NCBI GenBank assembly: GCA_963674665.2
Contig: CAXXPL010000011.1
Span: 248,001-312,000, forward strand
Length of the DNA: 64,000 bases
Source: G963674665 sp963674665
Lineage (GTDB): Bacteria > Desulfobacterota > Desulfovibrionia > Desulfovibrionales > Desulfovibrionaceae
Direction of reading: 5' to 3'
Every line of letters starts with the position of its first letter. Within the stretch, counting starts at the first letter, position 1. Both the position numbers and the translations under genes were made by a program. Below, in pieces: positions 8,527 to 17,734 of the stretch. The notes beneath the pieces were generated by a model that saw only the letters and a list, made by a program, of their open reading frames with translations, was not told where the DNA came from and did not search any database.

Positions 8527-9156
8527 TCAGGCGGAAGCCCCATAGAGCGCGGGATTTGTCTCGGGGTCGTTGTACATCTTGAATTGGCGATAGATCATGG
8601 GGCGTTTGCGGCCGGCGCAGTAGTCGTCGAAGAGTTCCAGGATGCTCTGTCTGAGATCCCGGTCCTGTCGGCGCAGGAGTTCGAGTTTCTGCGCGCATCG
8701 CTGGATATGGTCCTCTCGGGCATCATCGCGTGTGGTCTCGGCTTCCATGTGATAGATCTTCAGTTGCAAGATAGAGAGCCTGTCCAGGGCGCCACCCATG
8801 GTTTCGGTGTTGAAACGTCGAACGGTGTCCGGGGGCAGCAATGGCGTTATCAGGGACTCAAGGTGGGCGTCAAGGCGCTCGATACTGTCGTTGCGGCGTT
8901 GGTTCTCGGCGTCTATGGCCCGCTTGTGCCGGGCGACATGTTCGGGGCCCTGGGCGTCGCTGCGTGCCTCGTCCTCCAGGTGCCACAGAGTGAAGTTGGC
9001 AAGATGCAGGTTCAGGAGCAGGGCCTGGAGCAATTCGACCAGGTCCTCCCCGGGCATGGGGATGGAGCGGGGCACCTCGTCGTGCCACGTATAGACAGCC
9101 TTGGCCAAGGCGTTGAAACCGTTTTCCAACGCTTGACGCAACACACTCTTGTCCAT
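8527..9156 (-). CDS. DUF4254 family protein
   Basis: 209-aa soluble helical protein. The stretch ETMGGALDRLSILQLKIYH is the characteristic signature of DUF4254. No catalytic motif, signal peptide or membrane segment is seen. ATG at 9156 is preceded by AAGGAT at 6-8 bases. DUF4254 proteins are often encoded near LPS or glycosyltransferase genes; here the neighbours are gatB downstream and a DUF89-like gene upstream (144-base gap), so context does not settle its role. Confidence 0.85.
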   Translation of the reverse strand: MDKSVLRQALENGFNALAKAVYTWHDEVPRSIPMPGEDLVELLQALLLNLHLANFTLWHLEDEARSDAQGPEHVARHKRAIDAENQRRNDSIERLDAHLESLITPLLPPDTVRRFNTETMGGALDRLSILQLKIYHMEAETTRDDAREDHIQRCAQKLELLRRQDRDLRQSILELFDDYCAGRKRPMIYRQFKMYNDPETNPALYGASA

Positions 9157-9300
9157 GGAGTATCCTTAAGAAATAAAGGCAGTGTTCCTGTGGGGATCGT
9201 GCGGATTTCACCCTGGGGAATAAATATAGTGAGCGATTGTCGCATTTGCGTGGCAATGCGGCAATCGGTGTCAGCGGCCGTGATTCTGAAAAAAACGTTT

Positions 9301-11082
9301 CTACATATATTCTATGCCCGCGTCAAAGAATTTGCCCACGCCGTATTCCCGGCGGCGGAAAAACTTTTCCGAGCTGGGGCCTATGATCTGCAGCTCCGGA
9401 TGCTGACGTTGCACGTCCAGGGCGATGTGCATCTCCTTGGTGCAGCCTGTGGAAAAGGTGGAGTCCTTGCCCGCCCAGATGGGGGGAACCTTCCGTCCCA
9501 TGAGGTCGAAGCTCTTCTCGATGTCGTTGACGGTCTGGAAACGCCAGATATTGATGAAGCCGGAGCGCTGCACCCGCTCCCACATGTACATGAGGTCGTC
9601 GCCGTCCATGCCCGCTTCGAAGTGCTCCGCGGGGTTGATGATGAAGACGCCTTCCATCCTCTCGCGCAGGTGGTCCACAAAGGTGGTCAGCACCTGGATC
9701 GCCACCTGCGTCTGCCCCGGGATGGATCCCACGATGGCGCTGTAGAATATCACACTCCTGCCGCTGTGCTTGGCCTTGCGCATCTCCTCTATGATGCTGT
9801 CCGCCATGTTGCGCAGGTCGCCTTCGGAGATCTTGCGCACGCCCTTGGCCCGGGGCTTGAACAGGATTTGCTGGGTGCCGAGGGCGTCGCGTTGGAAGCA
9901 CAGGATGTCCCGGGTGAATTCGTGGCCCGTGTTGATCAGCCTGCGCACGTGGGCGTGCCCCTTGGTTATGATCAGATCGGCCTCTTTCCAGGCGCGGGCA
10001 AAGGTGACGCTGGCGCGGTAGAGGTTCAGGCGTTCCATTGTGCCGTCCGAGAGCACCACGAACTGATGTTCCCGCAGTAATCTGAGGAGCTCGTTCTTGG
10101 TGGCGCGCTCGTTCTGCAACAGGTGGGCGTCGGCCAGACAGCGGGAGAGCACCGGATCGTGCTCCAGATCCCAGATGGTCGGGGCCTGGAAATAGAAGCC
10201 CTCCTTGAGCGCGAGCATGACCTGATGCCCTTGCCTGAGCAGGCAGCGGATGATCATGATGTCGAAGATGATGGCGCCGCTGCACCTGGGGAGATAGAGG
10301 ATCTTCTTGCTGCCCCCGCTCTGCGGTCCGAGCATGTGGGTAAGATGCTCGGTGCCCACGCAGCCCTTGGATATCTCCTTTTCCAGAGCCGCGACGGACG
10401 GCGCGTTATGTCCCCCGTGCCAGATGGCGCCCCAGGAGGAGAGGGTGAAGAGCCGCTGCAGCTCCATGAGGTCCAGCTCCCAGCGCAGGTCCTCGATGCG
10501 ACCGCAGCGGGAGCTGTCCGGACACACATGCACGAGCTTTTCGAAGAGCTGGCTGTTGATGAACCTGTCCACCCGCTCGTTGTGCAGCTTCTTGCGCTCC
10601 ATGTAGGGGTCCTGCAGGCCGCTCTGGGTGAGCACTATTCCGGCCAGCCGCTTCATGAGCCGGGAGGGGATCAGCGCGTGGGAGGCCAGAACCTGGCGGT
10701 AGCGGTGCTCGCAGAAGCCCAGAATGCGCTTCACGGCCTGCTCCGAGGTGATGTTCTGACGTACCAGACGCTGCACCACCCGCCATACCGTTTCATAGGC
10801 TTTCGACAACATGGGGGGCGGGGAGGCGGAAAGCAAGGCCTTGAACACCTCGTCCGAGCAGGGCGCGAACAGCTGGTTGTCCTCGAGGTGAACCATGAAC
10901 CGCATCTGCTCGGGAGAGGCGTTGAGATAGGGGTTGAGCAGATAGTCCAGGTTGTTCTCGGTCATGAAGTGCAGAATCCAGGCGTCCAGGTCAGGATCGC
11001 TGCCGAAACGGATCTCGCTCGCCGAGGAGATTCCGTCGATATCGGGAGGGGCGGTGGGGTGCCCCGCTTGCGGAGTGCTCAT
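9301..11082 (-). CDS. DUF89/ARMT1-like protein with altered metal site
   Basis: 593 aa, no signal peptide. The C-terminal half resembles the DUF89 (ARMT1-like damage-control phosphatase) fold: a strand plus SGAIIFDIMII, a later DLEHDP, and ADLIITKGHAHVRRL, which parallels the family motif aDlvisKGqgN. The usual metal-binding D-N-x-G-E reads R-C-S-G-A, and the Asn of KGxxN reads His, so canonical metal chemistry may be lost. The N-terminal 200 residues are helical, with no family I recognise. It overlaps the nadK stop by 4 bases (ATGA), which suggests co-translation with NAD kinase and possibly a role in repair of damaged nucleotides or sugar phosphates (inference). Confidence 0.55.
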   Translation of the reverse strand: MSTPQAGHPTAPPDIDGISSASEIRFGSDPDLDAWILHFMTENNLDYLLNPYLNASPEQMRFMVHLEDNQLFAPCSDEVFKALLSASPPPMLSKAYETVWRVVQRLVRQNITSEQAVKRILGFCEHRYRQVLASHALIPSRLMKRLAGIVLTQSGLQDPYMERKKLHNERVDRFINSQLFEKLVHVCPDSSRCGRIEDLRWELDLMELQRLFTLSSWGAIWHGGHNAPSVAALEKEISKGCVGTEHLTHMLGPQSGGSKKILYLPRCSGAIIFDIMIIRCLLRQGHQVMLALKEGFYFQAPTIWDLEHDPVLSRCLADAHLLQNERATKNELLRLLREHQFVVLSDGTMERLNLYRASVTFARAWKEADLIITKGHAHVRRLINTGHEFTRDILCFQRDALGTQQILFKPRAKGVRKISEGDLRNMADSIIEEMRKAKHSGRSVIFYSAIVGSIPGQTQVAIQVLTTFVDHLRERMEGVFIINPAEHFEAGMDGDDLMYMWERVQRSGFINIWRFQTVNDIEKSFDLMGRKVPPIWAGKDSTFSTGCTKEMHIALDVQRQHPELQIIGPSSEKFFRRREYGVGKFFDAGIEYM

Positions 11083-12017
11083 GCATCCGCCTTGAGTGTG
11101 AGGTCGTGCCCCTTGATGAACCCCTTGTCCCTGAGCTTGTCGAAATAGGAGGAGTCGTCTAGACGCACGATGCAGAAGCCTCGCTTGGCCGCGCGGATTT
11201 CCACCCGGTCCCCGGGGGAGAGGGCGAAGCCCTCCTGGCCGTCCAGGGTGAGGTAGGCCTCGCAGGAGCCCTGGAGCACCGTGACCGAGAGTTCGGCGCC
11301 CTCCGGCAGGACCATGGGCGTGAAGCCGTGCAGGAACGGAGAGACAGCGGTGAGGCCAAAGGCACGCAGGCTGGGATGGAGCAGGGGGCCGGAGGCGGAG
11401 ACCGCATAGCCGGTGGCGCCGGTGGGGGTGGAGACGATGATGCCGTCGGCGCGGAACACGCCTATGGATTCGCCATCCACGACCACATCCAGAGGGATGA
11501 GCCGGGCAAGGGAGCCGCGCGCCACCACCAGGTCGTTGATCACTCTGCCCGAAGCCACCGGGGCCGGGTTCCCGTCGCGGAGCACGAGGAACTCCAGGGC
11601 CATGCGGTCGCAGGGCGCCACACCGGATTCCAGCAGCCCCTCCAGGCGGGGGCGCCAGTCATCGGGGGAGAGCTCGGTGAGAAAGCCGACCTTGCCGAGG
11701 TTCACGCCCAGCAGGGGCGTGTCGGTCTTGTGCAGACGTCTAGCCACGCTGAGCATGGTGCCGTCGCCTCCAAGCACCAGGATCAGGTCGGGGCCGCCGC
11801 CCAGGTCGTCCATGGCCGAGGAGTAAGCCTTTTCGAAGTCGGGCCGCCCCTCGGGGTTTTCCACCATCCTCGCGTCTATGCCCCTCTGCTGGACACAGGC
11901 CAATATCTCGTTTCCCAAGGCATTGGCCAGGGGGTAATCGGCCTTTGTGATCAGCAGGCAGGACTTCACGGGCCGCCTCGCGGCGGAGTTGTTGGTATCG
12001 TATGCGGTGTTGCTCAT
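11079..12017 (-). CDS. nadK: NAD kinase
   Basis: 312 aa. Contains LGGDGTML (GGDGT at residues 83-87), GVNLGKVGFLTE, INDLVVARG and the glycine-rich STPTGATGYAVSASGP motif, which together define bacterial NAD kinases (PpnK). It phosphorylates NAD to NADP in the cytosol. ATG at 12017 follows a weak AAGGC. The stop overlaps the start of the DUF89-like gene as ATGA. It is the first gene after the sigma-54 activator on this strand, with a 159-base gap that could hold its own promoter; I see only weak -35/-10 matches there. Confidence 0.95.
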   Translation of the reverse strand: MSNTAYDTNNSAARRPVKSCLLITKADYPLANALGNEILACVQQRGIDARMVENPEGRPDFEKAYSSAMDDLGGGPDLILVLGGDGTMLSVARRLHKTDTPLLGVNLGKVGFLTELSPDDWRPRLEGLLESGVAPCDRMALEFLVLRDGNPAPVASGRVINDLVVARGSLARLIPLDVVVDGESIGVFRADGIIVSTPTGATGYAVSASGPLLHPSLRAFGLTAVSPFLHGFTPMVLPEGAELSVTVLQGSCEAYLTLDGQEGFALSPGDRVEIRAAKRGFCIVRLDDSSYFDKLRDKGFIKGHDLTLKADA

Positions 12018-12176
12018 GGCCTTGTCATGTAGATGAAAGATGCAATGTATTCAAGAACAAGCCAAACAGGTTCGGGGCGTATTCCATTTGATCGGGTTTA
12101 GGAAGGAGAAACATCGTTGCGCCTTATGCGCTCGTATTGTCATAAAATGTTTTTCCCTCCCACAAATCCTTTACCT

Positions 12177-13559
12177 CTAATCCGCGCTGATGTTGTAGGT
12201 TTTCAGTTTGCGATAGAGGTAACTGCGCTCGAGCCCGATGGCCTCGGCCAGGGCTGCCACGTTTCCGTTGCATTCGCGCAGCCTGGACTCCAGGAATTTT
12301 GCCTCGAACCTGGCGCGAGCGGACTTGAAATCCGCGTCGCCGATATCTTCGTCAAGGAGGGTGGTGGCATTGCCCCCCTGCGGGGGCTGGAAGGTCGCAA
12401 ACTCCGGGGGGAGTTGCTCGGGCCCCACCTCCATGCCCATGTACATGATGTGCATGCGCTCCACGAAGTTTTTCAGTTCGCGGACATTGCCGGGCCAGCT
12501 GTAGCGGGTGAGGAAGTCCAGGGCCTCGGGTGTGAAGCGCAGGGGTTTGAACCCGTGCTCCTGGACCATGCGCAAGGTAAACTCCTCGATGAGCAGGGAC
12601 ACGTCCTGGTGACGGTCACGCAACGGCGGCACCACAATGGGCACCACCTTGAGCCTGTAGTAGAGGTCCTCCCGGAAGTTCCCGGCCTTGATCTCCTCCT
12701 CCAGGTTCTTGTTGGTGGCGGCGATGACCCGGACATCCACGGTTATCTGCTTGCGCCCTCCCACGCGTTCGAAGAGCTGCTCCTGGAGGATGCGCAGGAT
12801 CTTGGCCTGGGTCTTCAGGCTCATGTCGCCGATCTCGTCCAGGAACATGGTGCCGCGATGGGCCATTTCGAATTTTCCGGTCTGAGCCCGCTCCGCTCCG
12901 GTAAAGGAGCCCTTTTCGTGACCAAAGAGCTCGCTCTCGATGAGTTCCTCGGGGATTGCGGCGCAGTTCACGGCCACCAATGGCTTGTCCTTGCGCCTGC
13001 TCTGGCTGTGGATGGCTCGGGCCACGATCTCCTTTCCCGTGCCGTTCTCGCCGGTGATCAATACCCACGCCTCGGTGGGGGCGACCCGCTCGATCTGCCC
13101 GCGCAGGGCGATGATGGCCGGGGACTTCCCGGTGCACTCCTGCACCTGTTCGGTGCGCATGTTGGAGCGCAGGACCTGGTTTTCCCGCTGCAGCGCCCGG
13201 AACTCGAGGGCCTTGTTGGTGGTGATGACGACCTTTTCAAGGGACAATGGCTTTTCGATGAAGTCGAAGGCGCCCTTTTTTATGGCGTTGACAGCGGTCT
13301 CGATGTTGCCGTGTCCCGAGATCATCACGATCTGGGGGGCATTGTCCCGAGCGTGCAGCACGTCCAGGACCTCCAGCCCGTCCATGCCCGGGAGCCAGAT
13401 GTCCAGCAGCACGAGGTCCGGCCGCTCCCGTTCCGCGGTCTCCAGACCCTCCTCGCCGCTGGAGGCCTCCAGGACGCTGTAGCCCTCGTCTTCCAGGATG
13501 CCGCGCAGGGACAGGCGGATGCCTTGCTCGTCGTCGATGATCAGGATGCGTTCTGGCAT
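12177..13559 (-). CDS. NtrX-like sigma-54-dependent response regulator
   Basis: 460 aa. Receiver domain (1-120) with phospho-acceptor Asp53 in LLDIW and the Lys of EKPLS. AAA+ domain with Walker A GENGTGKE, the sigma-54 contact loop GSFTGA (the common GAFTGA with Ser for the first Ala), Walker B MFLDEIGDM and an R-finger region. C-terminal Fis-type helix-turn-helix with LERSYLYRKLKTY, as in NtrX. It should activate sigma-54 promoters by ATP-driven remodelling. No NtrY-type membrane kinase is adjacent; the upstream neighbour is a PAS/HD-GYP regulator. One sigma-54 promoter is seen elsewhere in this window (58525-58540), but nothing links the two. Confidence 0.93.
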   Translation of the reverse strand: MPERILIIDDEQGIRLSLRGILEDEGYSVLEASSGEEGLETAERERPDLVLLDIWLPGMDGLEVLDVLHARDNAPQIVMISGHGNIETAVNAIKKGAFDFIEKPLSLEKVVITTNKALEFRALQRENQVLRSNMRTEQVQECTGKSPAIIALRGQIERVAPTEAWVLITGENGTGKEIVARAIHSQSRRKDKPLVAVNCAAIPEELIESELFGHEKGSFTGAERAQTGKFEMAHRGTMFLDEIGDMSLKTQAKILRILQEQLFERVGGRKQITVDVRVIAATNKNLEEEIKAGNFREDLYYRLKVVPIVVPPLRDRHQDVSLLIEEFTLRMVQEHGFKPLRFTPEALDFLTRYSWPGNVRELKNFVERMHIMYMGMEVGPEQLPPEFATFQPPQGGNATTLLDEDIGDADFKSARARFEAKFLESRLRECNGNVAALAEAIGLERSYLYRKLKTYNISAD

Positions 13560-13612
13560 GGGATCAGTGTGTTGTTATTGATGAAAACGGCTTACTTGAA
13601 GTCGCTGTACGA

Positions 13613-13642
13613 GGGGGAAGTCACTTTGAAAAGGGCCCTCCC
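13613..13642. repeat. GC-rich intergenic hairpin (family H)
   Basis: GGGGGAAGTCACTTT, then AAAAGGGCCCTCCCC. An imperfect member of the hairpin family found at several gene boundaries here, lying between the HD-GYP gene and the NtrX-like gene. Confidence 0.4.
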
Positions 13643-13681
13643 CAGGAATAAATATCTCATTAAACGTATACTGTTTCAATT

Positions 13682-15058
13682 TCATACATCGAGCCGGAAG
13701 CCCTGGTTGCGGAACAGGTCCAGGCAGGCGTCCACCACGCGGTGGTCGTACAGGGAGCCTTTCCCGGATTCGATCTCCTCCAGGGCGTTGGTCAGCCCCA
13801 GTGCGGCGCGGTAAGGCCTGTGCGAAGACATGGCCTCCACCACGTCGGCCACCATGATAATCCTGGCCTCCTCGAGGATGGCGCCCCCCTCGATCCCGTT
13901 GGGGTAGCCCGAGCCGTCCATGCGTTCGTGGTGTTGCAGCACCACGTCGGCCACGGGCCAGGGGAAGGACACCTGCCTGAGGATGTCGTACCCCACTTCG
14001 GAATGGGTCCGCATCATGGCCATTTCCATGTCCGTGAGCCGCGCCGGCTTGGAGAGAATCTCCGCGGGAATGAATATCTTGCCCAGATCGTGGAGCAGGG
14101 CCGCCACACGAAGCCCTTCCAGGCGTTCGTCCTGGAAGTTGAGCCTGGTGCCGACGGCGTTGGCCAGCCGGGCCACGCGCTGTTGATGCCCCGCGGTGTA
14201 TGGGTCGCGCTTCTCAGTGGTCAGGGCCAGGGCCTTGACGGTCTCCTCCAGGGTCTGGCGCAGCGTGTTCACGCTCCGGCGCAGGGCCTCCTCGGCCCTG
14301 CGGGGGGCGGAGATGTCTCGAATGACCATGACCACGCCGCCTGCCTTTGTATGCGCCCCTTCGATGGGGGAGATGGTGACATCCACGGGAACCTTCTGGC
14401 CGTCCGCGGCCTGGAGCAGCATGGCGCCGTTCCTGCTCCACTCCTTGTGGCGCAGCATCAGGTCGATGATGTCGGGAACGGGCCGACCGTCGGATTCGCA
14501 CTCCATGTGGATGGTGTCGCTGAACTGCCTGTCCAGGGCCTGCTTCGCGGAAATTCCGGTGAGTGCTTCGGCCACGGGATTGAAAAGGCGGATCCGCCCC
14601 CTGGTGTCCGTGGAGATCACCGCGTCGCCGATGCTGCGCAGGGTGGTTGCGTGCCAGCGCTCGTTTTCCTGGAGCTTCAGGTCCGTGGCGTGCTTGTACA
14701 GGGCCATCTCGATGCAGGTATGCAGCTCGCGGTCCTCGAAGGGCTTGAGGATGTAGCCGAAGGGCTCGGTGATCTTGGCGCGCTGGAGGATGTCCTCGTC
14801 GGCGTAGGCGGTGAGGTAGATGATGGGGAGGCTGTGGCTCTCCTGGATGCGTTGCGCCGCCTCGATGCCGTCGATCTCTCCCTGGAGCATGATGTCCATG
14901 AGAATGATGTCCGGATTGATGGTCTTCGCCCCCTCGATGGCCTCCTCGCCAGTGGGAACCACCATGGGAGTCTCATACCCGAGATTCTGCAGCCGCCTCT
15001 GCACGTCCATGGCCACGATGGTCTCGTCTTCGACTATGAGGATTCTGGTGTCGGCCAT
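13682..15058 (-). CDS. Response regulator with PAS and HD-GYP domains
   Basis: 458 aa. Receiver (1-120) with Asp55 in LMDIM, of the type that includes a GEIDGIEAA insert. PAS domain about 135-260 (DAVISTDTRGRIRLFNPVAEALTG). HD-GYP domain about 270-450 with HDLGK and HHERMDGSGYP. HD-GYP proteins hydrolyse cyclic di-GMP, and the full HD and GYP motifs suggest an active enzyme. It starts at ATG 15058 and ends about 120 bases before the NtrX-like regulator on the same strand, so the two may form one signalling unit. No sensor kinase is in view. Confidence 0.93.
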   Translation of the reverse strand: MADTRILIVEDETIVAMDVQRRLQNLGYETPMVVPTGEEAIEGAKTINPDIILMDIMLQGEIDGIEAAQRIQESHSLPIIYLTAYADEDILQRAKITEPFGYILKPFEDRELHTCIEMALYKHATDLKLQENERWHATTLRSIGDAVISTDTRGRIRLFNPVAEALTGISAKQALDRQFSDTIHMECESDGRPVPDIIDLMLRHKEWSRNGAMLLQAADGQKVPVDVTISPIEGAHTKAGGVVMVIRDISAPRRAEEALRRSVNTLRQTLEETVKALALTTEKRDPYTAGHQQRVARLANAVGTRLNFQDERLEGLRVAALLHDLGKIFIPAEILSKPARLTDMEMAMMRTHSEVGYDILRQVSFPWPVADVVLQHHERMDGSGYPNGIEGGAILEEARIIMVADVVEAMSSHRPYRAALGLTNALEEIESGKGSLYDHRVVDACLDLFRNQGFRLDV

Positions 15059-15110
15059 GTCTATCCCTCTGAGAATTCCTTTGGCAGTATCCTGCGGAAA
15101 TGCAGGGACA

Positions 15111-16040
15111 CTATGTCACGATTGCCTGGAGCGCGTCCAGGGCATGCTCATAGGTAAAAGAGAATCCGCTCTGGGCGAGCCGTATGGGCAGAACGCGCTG
15201 CCCGGTGAGCAACAGCTCCCGGGCCATCTCCCCCAGCGCCAGTCTGAGACCGAAGGCCGGGGCCGGAACCAGGCAGGGGCGGTGCAGGACCTGCCCCAGG
15301 GCTTTGCAGAAGTCCCGATTGGTCAACGGGTGCGGGGCGGTGAGGTTGTACACGCCGGAGCACTCCGTATTGCGCAGCAGATGGATAATGGCCGCGGCCT
15401 CGTCCTTTCTGTGGATCCAGGAGAGCCATTGTTTGCCGTCGCCCACCGGACCGCCCATGAAAAAGCGGAAGGGCAGCATCATCTTGTCCAGGGCGCCTCC
15501 GTTTTTGTCCAGCACCACGCCCGTGCGGGCAATCACACGGCGGGCACCCATGCTTTCGACCTCCAGGGTGGAGGCCTCCCAGGCGCGGGCGGTGTCCGAG
15601 AGAAAGCTGCTCCCCGGTGTGGAGGGCGGGGACCCCTCGTCCAAGGTCTCGTCCCCGCGCGGCCCGTAGAAGCCAATGGCCGAGGCCTGTATCAGCGCAC
15701 CAGGGGGGTGTTGCGCCTGGCGAAAGGCCTGGGTCACCGCTGCGCCGGCCCGCAGGCGGCTGTTCAGGATGCGGGCCTTCTGCTCCGAAGTCCACCGCCT
15801 GGCCGCGATGCTTTCGCCCACGAGGTTGACAAGGGCGTCGCTCCCCTCGATGATTCCCGCGAGTTCCGACGCGCTGACCGCGTCCCACTGGACAAAGGTC
15901 ACGGGCGTATCTGGAGGGAAGAGCCCCTCGTTGCGTTTGGGAGAGCGCGAGGGGATGGTGACCCGCCAACCGAGGGCGGACATTTGCCGGGTCAACTCGC
16001 GTCCGATGAAACCTGTTCCTCCGAGGATCGTGACCTTCAT
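15111..16040 (-). CDS. TIGR01777 family NAD-dependent epimerase (YfcH-like)
   Basis: 309 aa. N-terminal Rossmann motif TILGGTGFIGRELTRQ, then LVNLVGESIAARRWT, which is characteristic of the TIGR01777 (YfcH/SDR39U1) group of short-chain dehydrogenase-like proteins. A C-terminal DUF1731-like segment covers the last ~50 residues. The substrate of this group is not established. ATG 16040 follows CAGGAG. A good sigma-70 promoter lies just upstream (16072-16100). First gene of the long minus-strand run. Confidence 0.9.
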   Translation of the reverse strand: MKVTILGGTGFIGRELTRQMSALGWRVTIPSRSPKRNEGLFPPDTPVTFVQWDAVSASELAGIIEGSDALVNLVGESIAARRWTSEQKARILNSRLRAGAAVTQAFRQAQHPPGALIQASAIGFYGPRGDETLDEGSPPSTPGSSFLSDTARAWEASTLEVESMGARRVIARTGVVLDKNGGALDKMMLPFRFFMGGPVGDGKQWLSWIHRKDEAAAIIHLLRNTECSGVYNLTAPHPLTNRDFCKALGQVLHRPCLVPAPAFGLRLALGEMARELLLTGQRVLPIRLAQSGFSFTYEHALDALQAIVT

Positions 16041-16071
16041 GTCAACTCCTGTGCTGGTTTTTCATCGTATC

Positions 16072-16100
16072 TATATAAAACAGGGCTCGGACGATGACAA
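16072..16100 (-). promoter_or_regulatory. Sigma-70 promoter for the TIGR01777 epimerase gene
   Basis: On the minus strand TTGTCA (16100-16095), a 17-base spacer, then TATATA (16077-16072), 32 bases before the ATG at 16040. Spacing is ideal; each box is close to consensus. Confidence 0.6.
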
Positions 16101-16143
16101 TGCGCTGAAGCGCCTTGTGTTTCCCGCATCGCTTGGCTAAAAT

Positions 16144-17022
16144 GTGAAGACAAACGACGGACGAGCCGCCCCTCATGGCGGCGTGGACAGCGTGCGGCTC
16201 ATGGAAGGCCGGATGAGCGGAGCGGTTCACAGTGCCGGCAACAAAGGCGGGACGACTCTCGGCATGGAGATGCAGCGCGACATAGATATCGTCGAAATTC
16301 CCTTGGAAGGGGTGGCCGCGTATTGGCTTTCCCTGAAAAAGCTCGTTGATGGCAAGCGCAGCTTCAAGCTCCTGGAGGAGGAAGCCGCCTACACCAGCGA
16401 GCCGTACATCAAGTACCTCCTGGATATCGTGTTCAGCCTGGACAACGAGCACACCGCCGCCCGGTTGGCCAGCATCAAGCGGGACGTCCTGCTGACAGTG
16501 CTCTGCCGGAAGCTGGATCTCATGCGAATGGCGTTGCTGGACGTGGCCACCGGGGAGAATCCCCGAAAAACCCTGGCCAAGATGACGGCGCAATATGCGA
16601 ATCCTCCCCTTAACGAGGAGAACGCCTTCAGACTGGCGCAGGAGCTCGTGCAGCATGCGTCGAGTAACGGCTCGAGCAAGGATGCGGGCAACGTCGCGTA
16701 TTACAATGTGGACCACAAGCTCAAGGACGACAGGCTGATGGTGGCTCTGCTGTTCTACCAACTCTGGTCCAGGCGCGAGGGCAAGATGGCCTGTCAGCCG
16801 TTCCTTGAGCACATCCGCTCGAGTTTTTTCTGCGACGGTCTCGCCCTGGTCATCGATGGATTCGACGCGCCGTTCATCCGCAAGCGGCTGAGGACGCACC
16901 GCGATGTGATCCTTGCGGAAACCAGGGTCAAGATGGACATGTGTCTGGAATTGAGTCTGACCATACGGCAGAAGACTTTATACGAGGACGTTTTTCGTGT
17001 GGCGCGGGCCTTTCTCATCTGA
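16144..17022 (+). CDS. Hypothetical protein, helical, no recognised family
   Basis: About 292 aa from GTG 16144. Other in-frame starts are ATG 16201, 16213 (AAGG 4 bases upstream) and 16264; the folded part seems to start near 16264 (MEMQRDIDIVEIP). The sequence is mostly helical and charged, without signal peptide or membrane segment and without a motif I recognise. It ends 28 bases before the secreted EF-hand gene on the same strand, so co-transcription is likely. Codon use is ordinary for the region. I assign no function. Confidence 0.65.
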   Translation: MKTNDGRAAPHGGVDSVRLMEGRMSGAVHSAGNKGGTTLGMEMQRDIDIVEIPLEGVAAYWLSLKKLVDGKRSFKLLEEEAAYTSEPYIKYLLDIVFSLDNEHTAARLASIKRDVLLTVLCRKLDLMRMALLDVATGENPRKTLAKMTAQYANPPLNEENAFRLAQELVQHASSNGSSKDAGNVAYYNVDHKLKDDRLMVALLFYQLWSRREGKMACQPFLEHIRSSFFCDGLALVIDGFDAPFIRKRLRTHRDVILAETRVKMDMCLELSLTIRQKTLYEDVFRVARAFLI

Positions 17023-17050
17023 GGAGGAGTGCGCGCGCGGGAGGTTCGTC

Positions 17051-17476
17051 ATGAACGCGCTGAGAGTTTTTTTTCTATTCACTCTGGTTTTGCTGCCGGT
17101 CGTGTCTGCGGCGCAAACCTTCGATATCCTGGATACGGACGGCAACGGCATACTCACCGTGTCCGAGCTGCGGGCCGTGGCCAACGATCTCCCGCGCCTG
17201 CACCTGGCCTTCAACCGTCTGGACATTGACGACAACGGGATACTCTCGCGGTCCGAACTCGGCATCGATGGCCGACTGCTGCTGAGCAGCGCGGACAAGG
17301 ATGCGGACGGCGTGCTGACCTTCGAGGAACTGCAACTCTTTCTGCAGAACGAGGACACCGGCCCCATGATCAAGGAGATGGACATCAACGGGGACGGAAA
17401 CCTCGACCGCCACGAGTATTACAAGAAAAGAAACGAGTTCAAGGCCGGGGTCTGGGTTCCCTTGATGCGCTTCTGA
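17051..17476 (+). CDS. Secreted EF-hand calcium-binding protein
   Basis: 141 aa from ATG 17051, with GGGAGG 7 bases upstream. Residues 1-22 form a signal peptide ending in VVSAAQ. Four EF-hand loops follow at regular spacing: DTDGNGILTVSE, DIDDNGILSRSE, DKDADGVLTFEE and DINGDGNLDRHE, each with Asp/Asn/Glu at the calcium positions. So this is a periplasmic or secreted four-EF-hand protein that should bind Ca2+; its partner is unknown. A terminator-like hairpin with a long T-run lies about 130 bases downstream. Confidence 0.85.
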   Translation: MNALRVFFLFTLVLLPVVSAAQTFDILDTDGNGILTVSELRAVANDLPRLHLAFNRLDIDDNGILSRSELGIDGRLLLSSADKDADGVLTFEELQLFLQNEDTGPMIKEMDINGDGNLDRHEYYKKRNEFKAGVWVPLMRF

Positions 17477-17608
17477 TTCCGAAGAGCGTTTCTCACTGGG
17501 CTCCTCTCTGGACCGGAAACCGGCAATTCTGCCCGGATGCGGACATCACGCCGGATACATGGATATTTCGTACCAAAGAGATAGTGCTTTGGGGAAGATG
17601 GTACAGAC

Positions 17609-17640
17609 TAGCCCGCCCGGGAAAGGCTAAATTTTTTTTT
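17609..17640 (+). terminator. Terminator-like hairpin with T9
   Basis: TAGCC (17609-17613) pairs with GGCTA (17625-17629), with an inner CCCGGG. It is followed by nine T (17632-17640). The short stem is weak but the T-run is long. It would end transcription of the EF-hand gene. Confidence 0.5.
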
Positions 17641-17706
17641 CTGTCCAAACGTAGAGAGGGCGTGGTTTTTCCCCACGGTGACCCAAACCGCCCTTGAAAC
17701 GTACCC

Positions 17707-17734
17707 TAAATATTCACCAGAGCCCCTCCGATAG
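17707..17734 (+). promoter_or_regulatory. Sigma-28 (FliA)-like promoter
   Basis: TAAA (17707-17710), 16 bases, then TCCGATAG (17727-17734). The consensus is TAAA-N15-GCCGATAA. The spacer is one base long and the -10 has two changes. It lies 167 bases upstream of a FlgM-like gene, which fits motility control. Confidence 0.4.

Noticed and set aside
17477..17700. Cyclic-di-GMP riboswitch before the FlgM-like gene
   Set aside because: The GEMM core motifs are not present; only a T-run hairpin and a promoter-like site are seen.
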